Shown piece by piece: positions 8,175 through 16,725 of a DNA stretch of 64,000 nt (position 1 is its first letter; every line of letters begins with the position of its first letter). Origin of the DNA: Cellvibrionaceae bacterium. GTDB lineage: Bacteria > Pseudomonadota > Gammaproteobacteria > Pseudomonadales > Cellvibrionaceae. The position numbers and the translations under genes were made by a program. The stretch lies in the NCBI GenBank assembly GCA_021151825.1, contig JAGKWQ010000005.1, positions 496,001-560,000 of the forward strand, written 5' to 3'. The notes beneath the pieces were generated by a model. The model did no database searches, was not told the DNA's origin, and saw nothing but the letters and a program-made list of their open reading frames with translations.

Positions 8175-9212
8175 TCACAAACCATCTGCCATGAATGTTT
8201 TCATCACATAATCCACACGCTGTTCAGCAGTGCGGTGCATACGCTCTTTAAGTGATTCGATATGACGCAGGCGCGGCAATAAGCCGCGACCATTAGCAAC
8301 CTGGATCGCCAAACCGGGGCGCGCGTTTAACTCCAGCAATTGTGCACCGCGCACTTTATCCAACACCAGATCGGTACCGATATAGCCCAAGCCAGTCATT
8401 TCATAGCAGCGCGCGGCGAGCAATAACCAGTTACGCCATTCGGCGATTTCAATTTCGTTGAGCGCGCGTTTGGTATCCGGGTGATGGGTTACCGGTTTGG
8501 AATGTTGCACGGCGTTAAGGGCGCGACCGGTAGCGATATCCAGCCCCACTCCCACCGCGCCCTGATGCAGATTGGCTTTGCCGTCGGACTTGTGGGTTGC
8601 GAGGCGCAACATCGCCATCACCGGATAGCCTTTGAAAATGATAATGCGGATATCCGGTACACCTTCGTAGGAATAATCCTTGAAGTAGTCATCGAACTGG
8701 ATCAGGTCTTCAACGATTACCACATCCGGCTTACCACCCAATGAATAGAGGCCCGCCAGGGCGTTACTCATATGGCGACGAATATCTTCAATGCTGATCT
8801 CGACCCCCGAAGACTTGATGAACTTGTCGCCGCGCCGGCCGATAATCACCAGAATCCCCTTGCCGCCCGAGCCTTTGGCCGGCTTCACTGCAAAGGCTTC
8901 CAATGCCATCAGCTTGTCTTCGATATGGGAAATCTCGTGCTGGGAATTAACAACAAAAAACAGCTTGGGCGTGGCGACTTCATATTCTTCCGCCAGCAAT
9001 TTGGTTTTGAGTTTGTTATCCACCAGCGGGAACAAACTGCGCGGGTTGTAGGCCGCGATAAAATCGTGGTTGCGGCAGTTCATCCCCAGAATACCCATGC
9101 GCTTCAAACGCCAGGGGCTGACCCAGGAATTCCACCAGCGCTTGATGCCCGCCGGAGCAGAAAGCGCCGGTTTGGTTATGGCAGGTGCAGAAGCCGGAGT
9201 TGCCTCACTCAT
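8175..9212 (-). CDS. RimK-like ATP-grasp ligase (alpha-L-glutamate ligase-like)
   Basis: A 345-residue ATP-grasp enzyme that would join an amino acid or peptide to a carboxylate. The ATP-binding part shows A-V-K-P-A-K-G-S-G-G-K-G; the metal-binding end has L-L-E-L-N-A-R-P-G-L. The first 25 residues are Pro/Ala-rich and not conserved. Its start codon overlaps the stop of the upstream 7TM-transglutaminase gene (9209-9212, ATGA type). This trio of families (retropepsin-like protein, inactive transglutaminase with 7TM domain, ATP-grasp) recurs widely in Proteobacteria and is thought to modify a peptide or protein at the cell envelope; the substrate is unknown. Confidence 0.88.
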   Translation of the reverse strand: MSEATPASAPAITKPALSAPAGIKRWWNSWVSPWRLKRMGILGMNCRNHDFIAAYNPRSLFPLVDNKLKTKLLAEEYEVATPKLFFVVNSQHEISHIEDKLMALEAFAVKPAKGSGGKGILVIIGRRGDKFIKSSGVEISIEDIRRHMSNALAGLYSLGGKPDVVIVEDLIQFDDYFKDYSYEGVPDIRIIIFKGYPVMAMLRLATHKSDGKANLHQGAVGVGLDIATGRALNAVQHSKPVTHHPDTKRALNEIEIAEWRNWLLLAARCYEMTGLGYIGTDLVLDKVRGAQLLELNARPGLAIQVANGRGLLPRLRHIESLKERMHRTAEQRVDYVMKTFMADGL

Positions 9213-10771
9213 GATTCGGCTCCTTTGCGCTCCTGGCTGATCTTTTCCTGATTGTCCACCATCGCGCGGAAACGGCGCAGTTCAGAGAGTTTGTAGCCGG
9301 TGTATTGACCCATCAACATGATCAGCGCCAGCGCAACAAGATTCAGCTCCGGGAAGTTGAACGTGAGGTGGCCGACCAGCGGGAATTGCATCAAGGTATA
9401 CGCAAGCACAGCAACCAATAAGCTGCCACCGCCCTGCACCATTACCTCTTTGGGGCCTTCTTCTTCCCAGAGGATGGACATCCGCTCGATAGTCCAGGCG
9501 ATGATGATCATCGGGAAGAAGGTGATGGTCATACCGGTGTTAAAGCCCATCTGGTAACCGACGAGGCTGAGCGCGGAAATAATGAAAATCACCAGCACCA
9601 CCAGCGTCGCAATCCGCGAAATCAATAGCAGGTTTAGCCGCGATAAATAGGTACGCAACACCAGACCCATCGCCACTACCGTGACAAAACTCACCACCCC
9701 CAGTACCAGCGACGTTTGCAAAAACGCCATGGCAATCAGGATCGGCATAAAGGTACCGGAGGTTTTCAGGCCGATAATAATGCGCATAAACACTACCACC
9801 AGTGCGCCAATAGGCAGCAACAGCAGCAGTTTGAACATGCTCTGCTCTTCAATTGGCAAATGCTGGATGCTCAGCACGCTGAACGCACTTTCCTTGAATT
9901 GCGCCTTGATCAAATCCAGCGCCGGCACCGTTTGGTGGATCATCGAAAAACTCACGCGCGAACGGTTACCGCCCGCGACATCCAGAATGGATTCGCCACC
10001 GGTGTGCCACAACAACAGATTTTCCGGCACACCTTGTTCACCAGTAGTCGGGTTAAACAGCACCCACTCGTGACCGTCATATACCTGCACCAGACGAGTC
10101 AGGTTCTGGTGGCGACGGGCATCCTCCAGATAAAGGCCGAGCGCAGGGCGCGCGGGAATTCCGGCTTGATTAATCAACTTCTCGACCAGCGCTGAACGAT
10201 CAGTCTGCGCAGACAGCAAGAGTGCGGCGTTTTGGTCAAGGTTATCGCTATTAAGCAGTTTGATCAGCTCACGGGTCAGGCTTTGCGGGCTGCTGGATTT
10301 ACCCCAAGCTGTATCCAGCACTTGCTGGGCGGCGGTTTCCTGGGAGGAACCATCCCAATCCACGTGGGCGGCAATGGGTTGTTCGGTGGGAACATCGTGA
10401 GCGACTTCATCATCCACATCAATAAACTGGGTTTTGTAATAGATAGTCTGCGGGCCTATCGCCTCACGCTTGGACCATTCACCGCGGCGCACACCGCTTT
10501 CCGCCACCACTGAATAACCATAACCGGGGGCGGCCGCTTGCTCACTGAAACTGCGATAACCAGGCGGGTTATCCGGCAAGCCAAGGCGCGCGGTGACCGG
10601 CTCACCGGTCGCATCAAAATCAATACGCGCCTCAATCAGCCATACCGGTTTTTGTACACCGGGGGTAAAGGGGATTTCCATCTGCACATGGCGCATCCAG
10701 GCGGTTACCAAACCGATCAGGGCCAGAATGCCGATGACGGTGTAAAACGGGGCACGGGAGGGTTTCTTCAT
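9209..10771 (-). CDS. Inactive transglutaminase-like protein with 7TM domain
   Basis: A 520-residue membrane protein, read from ATG 10771 (AGGA 10 bases upstream; a TTG at 10789 would add six residues). One N-terminal helix (about 9-28) is followed by a periplasmic region of some 290 residues that keeps the transglutaminase-like fold (A-G-I-P-A-R, Y-D-G-H-E-W-V-L-F-N-P-T-T-G) but lacks an obvious Cys nucleophile, and then a seven-helix domain (about 315-500: L-L-L-P-I-G-A-L onwards, with K-T-S-G-T-F-M-P-I). It matches the Transglut_i_TM plus 7TM_transglut pair. The 4-base overlap with the ATP-grasp gene indicates coupling. Confidence 0.87.
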   Translation of the reverse strand: MKKPSRAPFYTVIGILALIGLVTAWMRHVQMEIPFTPGVQKPVWLIEARIDFDATGEPVTARLGLPDNPPGYRSFSEQAAAPGYGYSVVAESGVRRGEWSKREAIGPQTIYYKTQFIDVDDEVAHDVPTEQPIAAHVDWDGSSQETAAQQVLDTAWGKSSSPQSLTRELIKLLNSDNLDQNAALLLSAQTDRSALVEKLINQAGIPARPALGLYLEDARRHQNLTRLVQVYDGHEWVLFNPTTGEQGVPENLLLWHTGGESILDVAGGNRSRVSFSMIHQTVPALDLIKAQFKESAFSVLSIQHLPIEEQSMFKLLLLLPIGALVVVFMRIIIGLKTSGTFMPILIAMAFLQTSLVLGVVSFVTVVAMGLVLRTYLSRLNLLLISRIATLVVLVIFIISALSLVGYQMGFNTGMTITFFPMIIIAWTIERMSILWEEEGPKEVMVQGGGSLLVAVLAYTLMQFPLVGHLTFNFPELNLVALALIMLMGQYTGYKLSELRRFRAMVDNQEKISQERKGAES

Positions 10772-10847
10772 GGGATTTATTCCTGGCAAAGCCAGCGCGG
10801 TGGCCGGCCCTGCTCGTTAATCACAGATACAGGTAGTAAAGCAAAGC

Positions 10848-11657
10848 CTAGTTTTTGGCAGCCGCAGAGCTGGATGCATCACTGCGCTGAAGAGGGGCGA
10901 GGTTGTTGCCACTGACATCCACCAACATCACATCGCGCAACAGGTTGCGACCGATGAGGATGGGATATTCAGACGTGCTGCGATCCGCGAGGATAAATTC
11001 ACCGCGCTGGTTCAACTTGCCAATGGTGAAACGGATTTCCACCACCGGGCGACGATCCGGCGTTGGATTGGAGGTTTGCACCGTCTGGAAACGCAGGCGT
11101 TTGCGTTCAAGCACATGGGGCTCTTTGGTGTCCGGATTGAAAATCGTGAAACGTACCCACTCTTCACCGTTGCGCTCAAACATCTGGATATTGCGCGCAT
11201 CGATCACTGAGTTGGCCACATTGGTATTGATACGGGCGTTCATCACCACATTTAAACCGGCGATTAATGTCTGCTCGCGCAAACCGACAATTTGCTTGTC
11301 CGTCTGGCCCTGGTCTTTGGCGTTGGCCTTTTTAGCACCGTTGTCTACCGGCGCCGGGCAATCGGCTTTGGGTATCAAACGTTCAACAACCTGGGGTCTG
11401 GCTTCCAGGGCTTTTTGTTGCAAGTCCAGTTGGCTTTGAAGCTGCTGCAATTGGGCGAGAATTTGGGTTTGCTGCTGGCCATGTTCTGCACTATGGGCTT
11501 GATGGACCGCAATACATTCCTGGGCGCTGGCCAGATTGGCCTGGGTTTGCTGCTGCAACTTTTGGCTGGTACAAGCATTGAGCGACGCCAATGCCAACGT
11601 AAGCAGGCCGAAACGATACAAAGTACGGCCTGAGGGAAAATTGGTTTTTAGTTTCAT
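10848..11657 (-). CDS. RimB/retropepsin-like 'ATP-dependent zinc protease' family lipoprotein
   Basis: A 269-residue predicted lipoprotein: the signal peptide ends in L-N-A-C with lipidated Cys29. A Gln-rich probable coiled coil (about 31-92) is followed by the PF05618 domain (about 124-255: I-V-G-L-R-E, F-E-R-N-G-E-E-W-V-R-F, R-R-P-V-V-E-I-R-F, I-L-I-G-R-N-L-L). The family's catalytic D-T-G-A motif is here N144-T145-N146-V147, so the retropepsin-type Asp is missing. I start at ATG 11657 because this gives a proper lipoprotein signal; a GTG at 11678 adds seven residues. It is the first gene of the minus-strand operon with the 7TM-transglutaminase and ATP-grasp genes. Confidence 0.82.
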   Translation of the reverse strand: MKLKTNFPSGRTLYRFGLLTLALASLNACTSQKLQQQTQANLASAQECIAVHQAHSAEHGQQQTQILAQLQQLQSQLDLQQKALEARPQVVERLIPKADCPAPVDNGAKKANAKDQGQTDKQIVGLREQTLIAGLNVVMNARINTNVANSVIDARNIQMFERNGEEWVRFTIFNPDTKEPHVLERKRLRFQTVQTSNPTPDRRPVVEIRFTIGKLNQRGEFILADRSTSEYPILIGRNLLRDVMLVDVSGNNLAPLQRSDASSSAAAKN

Positions 11658-11770
11658 CACAACAACCGGCAATATCACGAGGGTGAAAATGGTTATAAAA
11701 ATTCAAGTGGACTAATTGTAGCTGCTAGGACCGGTTAAACACACGCCCCCTAAGTAAATCCACTCGGCTT

Positions 11771-12655
11771 TTAACGGGAAACATAGACTTTTGCGTATTC
11801 AGGCGGCAAACGGCGGAAGCGTTTGTACTCCCACTGGTATTGCGCTGGCGCCCGCCGCACGCAGGCAGCAACGCTGGCATTCAGGCCGGTGACCGACGTG
11901 TGCTGGTCTTCGCTGTAGATGTCAGGATCGGCTTCCAGCACAACAATCTTGAATCCACCCGGCACCCGCTCGGCATAACAGGAGCAGACGGCACAACCCG
12001 TGCGCTGAATCAACCCATGCACCAGGGTCATGGTCAATGCAGGCTGGCCCATAAAGGGAGCAACTTCACCACCGGCATCACGGGCGGGAACTTGATCCGG
12101 CAAAATCCCCACGATGGTTCCGCCCTGCAGGGCTTTGAACAACATCATCACGCCCTTGCGATTGGTAGGCGCCATAGAGATGTTCAACTTACTGCGCCCG
12201 GCCAATACCAATTCATCCATTTTGGGATTTTCCAGCGGCTGGTACATCGCCGTAAGGTTGGCCACACTCGCCAGATAAGGCGCAACCACCTCCCAATTCC
12301 CATGGTGCGGCGCCAATACCAGAACACCTTTGCCGGCAGCCAGTTTCGCGCGCAGCAGATCATCACCTTCTTTAGTGACAATCTGGCGATCCAGCCATTC
12401 CCACGAATTGCGCCAGATCGCCCCGGCTTCCATCGCCGTTTTCGCGGTTTCTTCCAGGCTTTGTTGGGCGAGGCGGGTTTGTTCAGCGGGCGATAATTCG
12501 GGAAAACAGATAGAAATATTGGTGCGCGTCACCTTGGCCGAGCGGTCGTTCATCCACCACACCACACGCCCAAGCAGACTGCCGATACTGCGCAACAGCC
12601 CCAGCGGTAAAAGGGCCATGGCTTTAACCAGCAAAGGGGCAAGATGGTTTTTCAT
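11771..12655 (-). CDS. LpxL/HtrB-family lipid A acyltransferase
   Basis: A 294-residue inner-membrane acyltransferase that probably adds a secondary acyl chain to lipid A or a related lipid. An N-terminal hydrophobic anchor is followed by A-P-H-H-G-N-W-E, the H-x4-E catalytic motif of the LpxL/LpxM family, then G-V-L-V-L before it and L-P-D-Q-V-P-A-R and F-M-G-Q-P-A after it. The C-terminal Q-Y-Q-W-E-Y-K-R-F matches the family's W-E-Y/F-K-R-F signature. Length is typical. It is a single gene, and which acyl chain it uses cannot be told. Confidence 0.9.
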   Translation of the reverse strand: MKNHLAPLLVKAMALLPLGLLRSIGSLLGRVVWWMNDRSAKVTRTNISICFPELSPAEQTRLAQQSLEETAKTAMEAGAIWRNSWEWLDRQIVTKEGDDLLRAKLAAGKGVLVLAPHHGNWEVVAPYLASVANLTAMYQPLENPKMDELVLAGRSKLNISMAPTNRKGVMMLFKALQGGTIVGILPDQVPARDAGGEVAPFMGQPALTMTLVHGLIQRTGCAVCSCYAERVPGGFKIVVLEADPDIYSEDQHTSVTGLNASVAACVRRAPAQYQWEYKRFRRLPPEYAKVYVSR

Positions 12656-12801
12656 GGGTTGGATAACTCGCTCAAAAAAGTGCGCGCAGCTTACCGGAAT
12701 TTGCCACGCAACTAAACGCTTCCACGTCGCCTTTGGCCAACAAGGGGTTTAGAGTAAGTTTATGTAGAGTAGTGCCATTTTTTACGTACGGAGGCCACAA
12801 G

Positions 12802-13473
12802 GTGCAACCCGTTCACACCGCCTGGTTAGTATTTCTATTACCGCTGTTGGTAGTGCATGGTGCATGGTTGTGGAGCAGCATGGCCGGCGCTATCGATTGG
12901 TGCCTGCCGTATTGGAGCGGCTGTACGTCTATCAGTAGAGCAGCACGTTCCAGCGATGCATTATTTTTATTTCGTGCGGTGATGACTTTTAATGCCGCGT
13001 TGCTCGTCAATTACTGGTTACACGCCGGCCACTTCTTAACGTGCTACCAAACCCCGAAAACAACGGCGCGCTGGCTCACCATCATCGGAATTACCGGGGC
13101 AATTTTTTTGGTGCTTTACGCTAACTTTTTAGGTAGTGACGGCAGTTTTTATCAGTTGATGCGCCGCTATGGCGTAACGATTTATTTTTCGTTTACCGTG
13201 TTAGCACAAATGCTTTTCCTGCAGCAACTGTTACGGCGAATGCCAATTAACTCGCGCTGGATAAAATACAAGACCCGGCTTTCTGTCTGGTTACTTTTGT
13301 TGGGGTTGACCAGTGTATTTTGCAACGCGTTATTAGCAGGTGAAAAAAAAGATAGCTGGGAAAATATTATCGAATGGCATTTTGCATTGGGGATGAATTT
13401 TTACTTTTTATTTTCCGCATTATTGTGGCAGCAACTTGGCTTTTCCTGGCAATCACGGCACAAAGAGTTATAA
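12802..13473 (+). CDS. Frag1/DRAM-like integral membrane protein
   Basis: A 223-residue protein with about six hydrophobic segments. Start GTG 12802 is chosen because GGAGG (12790-12794) sits 7 bases before it; an open frame back to 12733 has no such site. W-S-G-C-T-S-I-S-R-A followed by L-F-R-A-V-M in the first loop, and E-W-H-F-A-L-G-M-N-F-Y-F near the end, resemble the Frag1/DRAM/Sfk1 family (PF10277). The match is by eye and moderate; function unknown. It runs divergently from the acyltransferase gene. Confidence 0.55.
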   Translation: MQPVHTAWLVFLLPLLVVHGAWLWSSMAGAIDWCLPYWSGCTSISRAARSSDALFLFRAVMTFNAALLVNYWLHAGHFLTCYQTPKTTARWLTIIGITGAIFLVLYANFLGSDGSFYQLMRRYGVTIYFSFTVLAQMLFLQQLLRRMPINSRWIKYKTRLSVWLLLLGLTSVFCNALLAGEKKDSWENIIEWHFALGMNFYFLFSALLWQQLGFSWQSRHKEL

Positions 13474-13551
13474 AAAGGGAAATTAAATTCGAGTAGAATT
13501 CCGCTGCGCCATCAGGCGCTTGTGATCAAATAAATTATAAATGGAGTTCTC

Positions 13552-14244
13552 ATGTTTAAAATCCTGATAAATACCTTGCTAGTAACCTCGGCAATTCTAG
13601 TGTCATCCACAGCAAGCGCACTACCCATCCAGCAAGCAGACGCTTTCGTAGCAGGCGATAACAAAGCTGCCCTGGAAACGTCCACCGGTCTTGTCTGGCT
13701 GGATTTTGGTATTACCAATAACCAAACCGTAACATCTATTCTGGACCAATTGGATTCAACCTATGCCGGCTGGCGTTTGCCGACCCAAACCGAAGTCATA
13801 AACCTGTGGAATAGTTTGTTTGGCCATTTACCCGGCTGGTTTTCTGCCGGAACATTTGGCTACGTCAGTGGCCCCGATCTGGGTGGCGACTTTAGTGCGA
13901 TTTACGATATTTTTAATGTGAACGGTGTGGGCGAATATACCCTTACTGAAGATGACATCACCACTTCCTGGCCGGTTTTGGGAGCCCAGGGTTTGTTCAT
14001 GCTGGATAACGGTGCTATTGGCGGGGCCATGATGTACAGCCCGACTACCGATTCAACTCCGGGCTATACGGCATTTTTTTATGAAAACCTTGGTCCGGCC
14101 CCCCTGGAATGGAAGCATGAATTTACCAGTACGTTTTTAGTGAAAAAGCAATCCGTACCGGAGCCTTCTTCGCTATTACTGGTTTTTTGCGGATTTTTAT
14201 TGATAGCAACAATTAGAGTTAAACAAAATCAGCGCGTCCAATAA
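13552..14244 (+). CDS. PEP-CTERM-anchored protein with DUF1566-like domain, copy 1
   Basis: A 230-residue exported protein. Signal peptide (1-23, S-T-A-S-A-L-P), a domain with T-S-T-G-L-V-W-L-D-F and A-G-W-R-L-P-T (the DUF1566/Lcl pattern, found in surface proteins), and a C-terminal sorting signal: V-P-E-P-S-S, a hydrophobic helix, then basic R-V-K-Q-N-Q-R. PEP-CTERM proteins are processed by an exosortase, which is not in this window. GGAG lies 8 bases before ATG 13552. A paralogue sits at 15882-16571; the first 80 residues are very similar. A strong terminator follows. Confidence 0.85.
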   Translation: MFKILINTLLVTSAILVSSTASALPIQQADAFVAGDNKAALETSTGLVWLDFGITNNQTVTSILDQLDSTYAGWRLPTQTEVINLWNSLFGHLPGWFSAGTFGYVSGPDLGGDFSAIYDIFNVNGVGEYTLTEDDITTSWPVLGAQGLFMLDNGAIGGAMMYSPTTDSTPGYTAFFYENLGPAPLEWKHEFTSTFLVKKQSVPEPSSLLLVFCGFLLIATIRVKQNQRVQ

Positions 14245-14266
14245 TTCGATCATTATCGATTTAAAT

Positions 14267-14301
14267 AAAAAAAGGGCCTCTATGTAAGAGGCCCTTTTTT
14301 T
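14267..14301. terminator. Bidirectional intrinsic terminator
   Basis: An 11-bp stem (14271-14281 with 14287-14297, core GGGCCTC/GAGGCCC) with A and T runs on both sides, between the convergent PEP-CTERM and CBS genes. Confidence 0.92.
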
Positions 14302-14319
14302 ATTGCCGCGATGAGTGAA

Positions 14320-14886
14320 TTAAAAAACTCTTACCGCCGTAAAAATATCAATAAACGTTAATTCTTTTTCAATTTCCACCGGTGTGTGCAAACGACGGGA
14401 AATATCGCGCGATGACACTATGCCACGGATATGGTGCGCATCCGTATCTACCACCAGCAAGTATTCCTGATGGGTTTTCTTCAACGTAGAAACCACATCG
14501 GCCACGGTAGCGCGTTTAAATTGGTGGTAATCAATCGCATTGATACTGCTACGGTTGTGCATTAAATCGCGCACCAATAACTCATCGCGTTTTAACCGCA
14601 ACGCCATTTGTTTTAACAACAAGCTGTGATCTGATAGATCATCACGGCTAATTACACCAACAAATTCTTTTTGATCATCGACAACCAATTTAATAGAAAC
14701 ATCTTCAGCCAGCATCAACTCCAGTGCTTCTGACGCTTCCAGATGACTATCCACCATATGCGGTTTGTGGCTGCGGAAATCGGTGAGGATTGCCAGCGCC
14801 GAGGTGCTGCCCTGAATATCTTCGAATTCTTCAGGTTGTACCAGGTGATCATTTTCAGCTAACGCAAACACGTTCAAATTTTTCAT
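14320..14886 (-). CDS. CBS-domain pair protein
   Basis: A 188-residue soluble protein with two CBS motifs (about 40-100 and 115-180): V-V-D-D-Q-K-E-F-V-G-V-I-S-R-D-D-L and V-V-D-T-D-A-H-H-I-R-G-I-V-S-S-R-D-I. CBS pairs usually bind adenosine nucleotides and regulate something else; no effector domain is present. Start ATG 14886 follows GGGAGTGGG; a TTG at 14907 would add seven residues. It lies between two PEP-CTERM paralogues, but no functional tie is visible. Confidence 0.85.
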   Translation of the reverse strand: MKNLNVFALAENDHLVQPEEFEDIQGSTSALAILTDFRSHKPHMVDSHLEASEALELMLAEDVSIKLVVDDQKEFVGVISRDDLSDHSLLLKQMALRLKRDELLVRDLMHNRSSINAIDYHQFKRATVADVVSTLKKTHQEYLLVVDTDAHHIRGIVSSRDISRRLHTPVEIEKELTFIDIFTAVRVF

Positions 14887-15098
14887 AATGAGCCCACTCC
14901 CAATCAACTAATAATGAAGAGATTGCAGCGCTCGAAATTTGTTGCCGTCTCTTCGTTAACTCTGTGATTGAAAACATAGGCCTCTGGTTCAACAATTGAC
15001 ACAGGAATACACATGCTTTTACGCAGTATTTACTCGCTGTTTACGACCGGTTTACTCGAACCCGCTTTGAAACTGAATGGCACCTGAATTTAGATTAT

Positions 15099-15641
15099 TT
15101 AACGACCAAGCATGCGCAGCAAGGTGCGATCCTTGTCGAACAAATGATGTTTAAGTGCGCCGACGATATGCAGGATAATCGCCACCACCAATACATAACC
15201 CAGCCACTCGTGAGTAAACGCTCCCAATTGGGATAACCCCGCATGGAAAGGTTCCGCCTCCCCTTCTGCATTATGGTTACCCGGAATTAACACCCAGCCA
15301 AATACCTTAACGCCGTAACCGCCCAAACCGGAATACATCATCCCAGACACCGGCATCAGCACCGTACTCACAATCAATACCCAATGAGTCACCTGCGCCA
15401 GGCGATGTTCAAGCGTGGGATACTCACGCACCGGCGTCGGCCAACCATTTTTAATTCGCCACCAAACACGCACCAGCACCAACAGGAAAATCACCACCCC
15501 GAAGGATTTATGCCAGTCATACAGCGGGTAAAACTCGTACCACGACATATAAAAGCCGATACCGGTCAGGACGATAATCGTCAGCGCAATAATCCAATGC
15601 AGGCCGATGGTGAGCGAGGAGAATTTTTGGTGATTATCCAT
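15099..15641 (-). CDS. Cytochrome b561 family di-haem membrane protein
   Basis: A 180-residue inner-membrane electron carrier of the bacterial cytochrome b561 type. Four transmembrane helices carry the expected histidines: I-G-L-H-W (helix 1), Y-D-W-H-K-S (helix 2), F-T-H-E-W (helix 3) and I-L-H-I-V-G-A-L-K-H-H (helix 4). It probably oxidises ubiquinol or handles superoxide (CybB-like). Start ATG 15641 has AAAGGA 9 bases upstream; the longer open frame to 15722 is not homologous. A perfect FNR-type box sits at 15657-15670, so close to the start that it would more likely repress than activate. Confidence 0.9.
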   Translation of the reverse strand: MDNHQKFSSLTIGLHWIIALTIIVLTGIGFYMSWYEFYPLYDWHKSFGVVIFLLVLVRVWWRIKNGWPTPVREYPTLEHRLAQVTHWVLIVSTVLMPVSGMMYSGLGGYGVKVFGWVLIPGNHNAEGEAEPFHAGLSQLGAFTHEWLGYVLVVAIILHIVGALKHHLFDKDRTLLRMLGR

Positions 15642-15656
15642 AGGGTTTTCCTTTGG

Positions 15657-15670
15657 TTGATTGTTATCAA
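15657..15670. promoter_or_regulatory. FNR/Anr-type binding site in cytochrome b561 leader
   Basis: TTGAT-TGTT-ATCAA, perfect to the consensus, centred about 22 bases before the b561 ATG. At this place the bound regulator would block transcription or initiation; this is inference from position. Confidence 0.55.
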
Positions 15671-15799
15671 TGGGTCTCGTTATAGCCACGATTGTGTTTG
15701 CCGTTGGGCGGCTGTTGGTCATCCAACCTGAGAGCTTGTTCCAGTAATGCCTGCGTATTTACAGAACATTACTAATTGCTGCCGCCATATTAAGATTGG

Positions 15800-15813
15800 T
15801 TAATTGTTATCGA
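15800..15813. promoter_or_regulatory. Imperfect FNR/Anr-like site before PEP-CTERM copy 2
   Basis: TTAAT-TGTT-ATCGA, 8 of 10 consensus positions, and nearly the same 16 bases as around the perfect site 143 bases to the left (GGTT-R-ATTGTTATC-R-A). Its centre is about 75 bases upstream of the ATG at 15882, a distance compatible with activation. Confidence 0.35.
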
Positions 15814-15881
15814 AAATGGTAAATTTCGCGCCAGCAATAATCATCTCAAAAACCATAAATTCTGAATAAAAGGAATTAGCT

Positions 15882-16571
15882 ATGCTTAAAAATCTCGCTT
15901 GTACCTTAGGGTTAACTGCACTTTTACTCTCCACAACCTCTCAAGCGCTACCAATCGTGGAGGCTGATGCATTTGAAATAGGTGATAACAAAGCTGTACT
16001 TGAAACATCTACCGGCTTGGTATGGATGGATTTCGGGGTTAATGACGATTACACCTATTCGGAAGTTGTCAGTCTGTTATCTACAGAATTTGCCGGTTGG
16101 CGTCTACCGTCAGCCTTTGAGGTTCTTCATTTGTGGAACAACCTATTCAGAGATCTACCCGAATGGTATCAATCAACCGTTGGATCTTTGACTGCCGGAT
16201 TTTCCGCACCTGCAGGTAAATACGAGAGCCTTTTCACTCAAATTTATACGCTCTTTGGTCAAACTCCTGACTCCTCCACCCTGATATATGATCAGGATGG
16301 CAATCTCATTGAATCATGGACTTTTAAAAGCGCTTTCGGAATATTCATGGCAGATGCGGATACATCAGGTTTTGTACACCTCAAAAATCCCTATAGCGAT
16401 TCCTACTCTGATGCCGCTATGTATATGGAAATGGACGGAATAGATATATCCAATTGGTACGGCGCATTACTGGTCAAAGATGGTCGCGTTTCAGTCCCAG
16501 AACCAGCCGCCCCCATGCTCGCTTTGTTAGGCCTGATGGCACTATTTGTTCGCCGCCAGCTGCGCCGCTAA
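15882..16571 (+). CDS. PEP-CTERM-anchored protein with DUF1566-like domain, copy 2
   Basis: A 229-residue paralogue of the protein at 13552-14244. Shared parts: signal peptide ending S-Q-A-L-P-I, A-D-A-F, G-D-N-K-A, T-S-T-G-L-V-W-M-D-F-G, A-G-W-R-L-P and L-W-N-N-L-F. The middle differs and holds an insertion of charged/aromatic residues. The C-terminus is V-P-E-P-A-A, a hydrophobic stretch, and R-R-Q-L-R-R, a standard PEP-CTERM signal. AAAGGAAT precedes the ATG. The two copies are separated by two unrelated minus-strand genes, so this is a dispersed and not a strict tandem duplication. Confidence 0.85.
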   Translation: MLKNLACTLGLTALLLSTTSQALPIVEADAFEIGDNKAVLETSTGLVWMDFGVNDDYTYSEVVSLLSTEFAGWRLPSAFEVLHLWNNLFRDLPEWYQSTVGSLTAGFSAPAGKYESLFTQIYTLFGQTPDSSTLIYDQDGNLIESWTFKSAFGIFMADADTSGFVHLKNPYSDSYSDAAMYMEMDGIDISNWYGALLVKDGRVSVPEPAAPMLALLGLMALFVRRQLRR

Positions 16572-16725
16572 CGAAACCATAGAGGGGTTCTTCTACTGGA
16601 GAACTCTTCTATTCTGTGCTTTTCCAAAATTCCCGAACTCGCCCCTGCCCCTCGCGCTGATTCTCCCGCTATAATCGCCGCATTTTTGCATTCCATCGAC
16701 CACCATTCATAAAACTAGGTCCACC

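Noticed and set aside
9209..10771. Active transglutaminase or cysteine protease
   Set aside because: No Cys-His-Asp triad is visible; the pattern fits the inactive 7TM-linked family.
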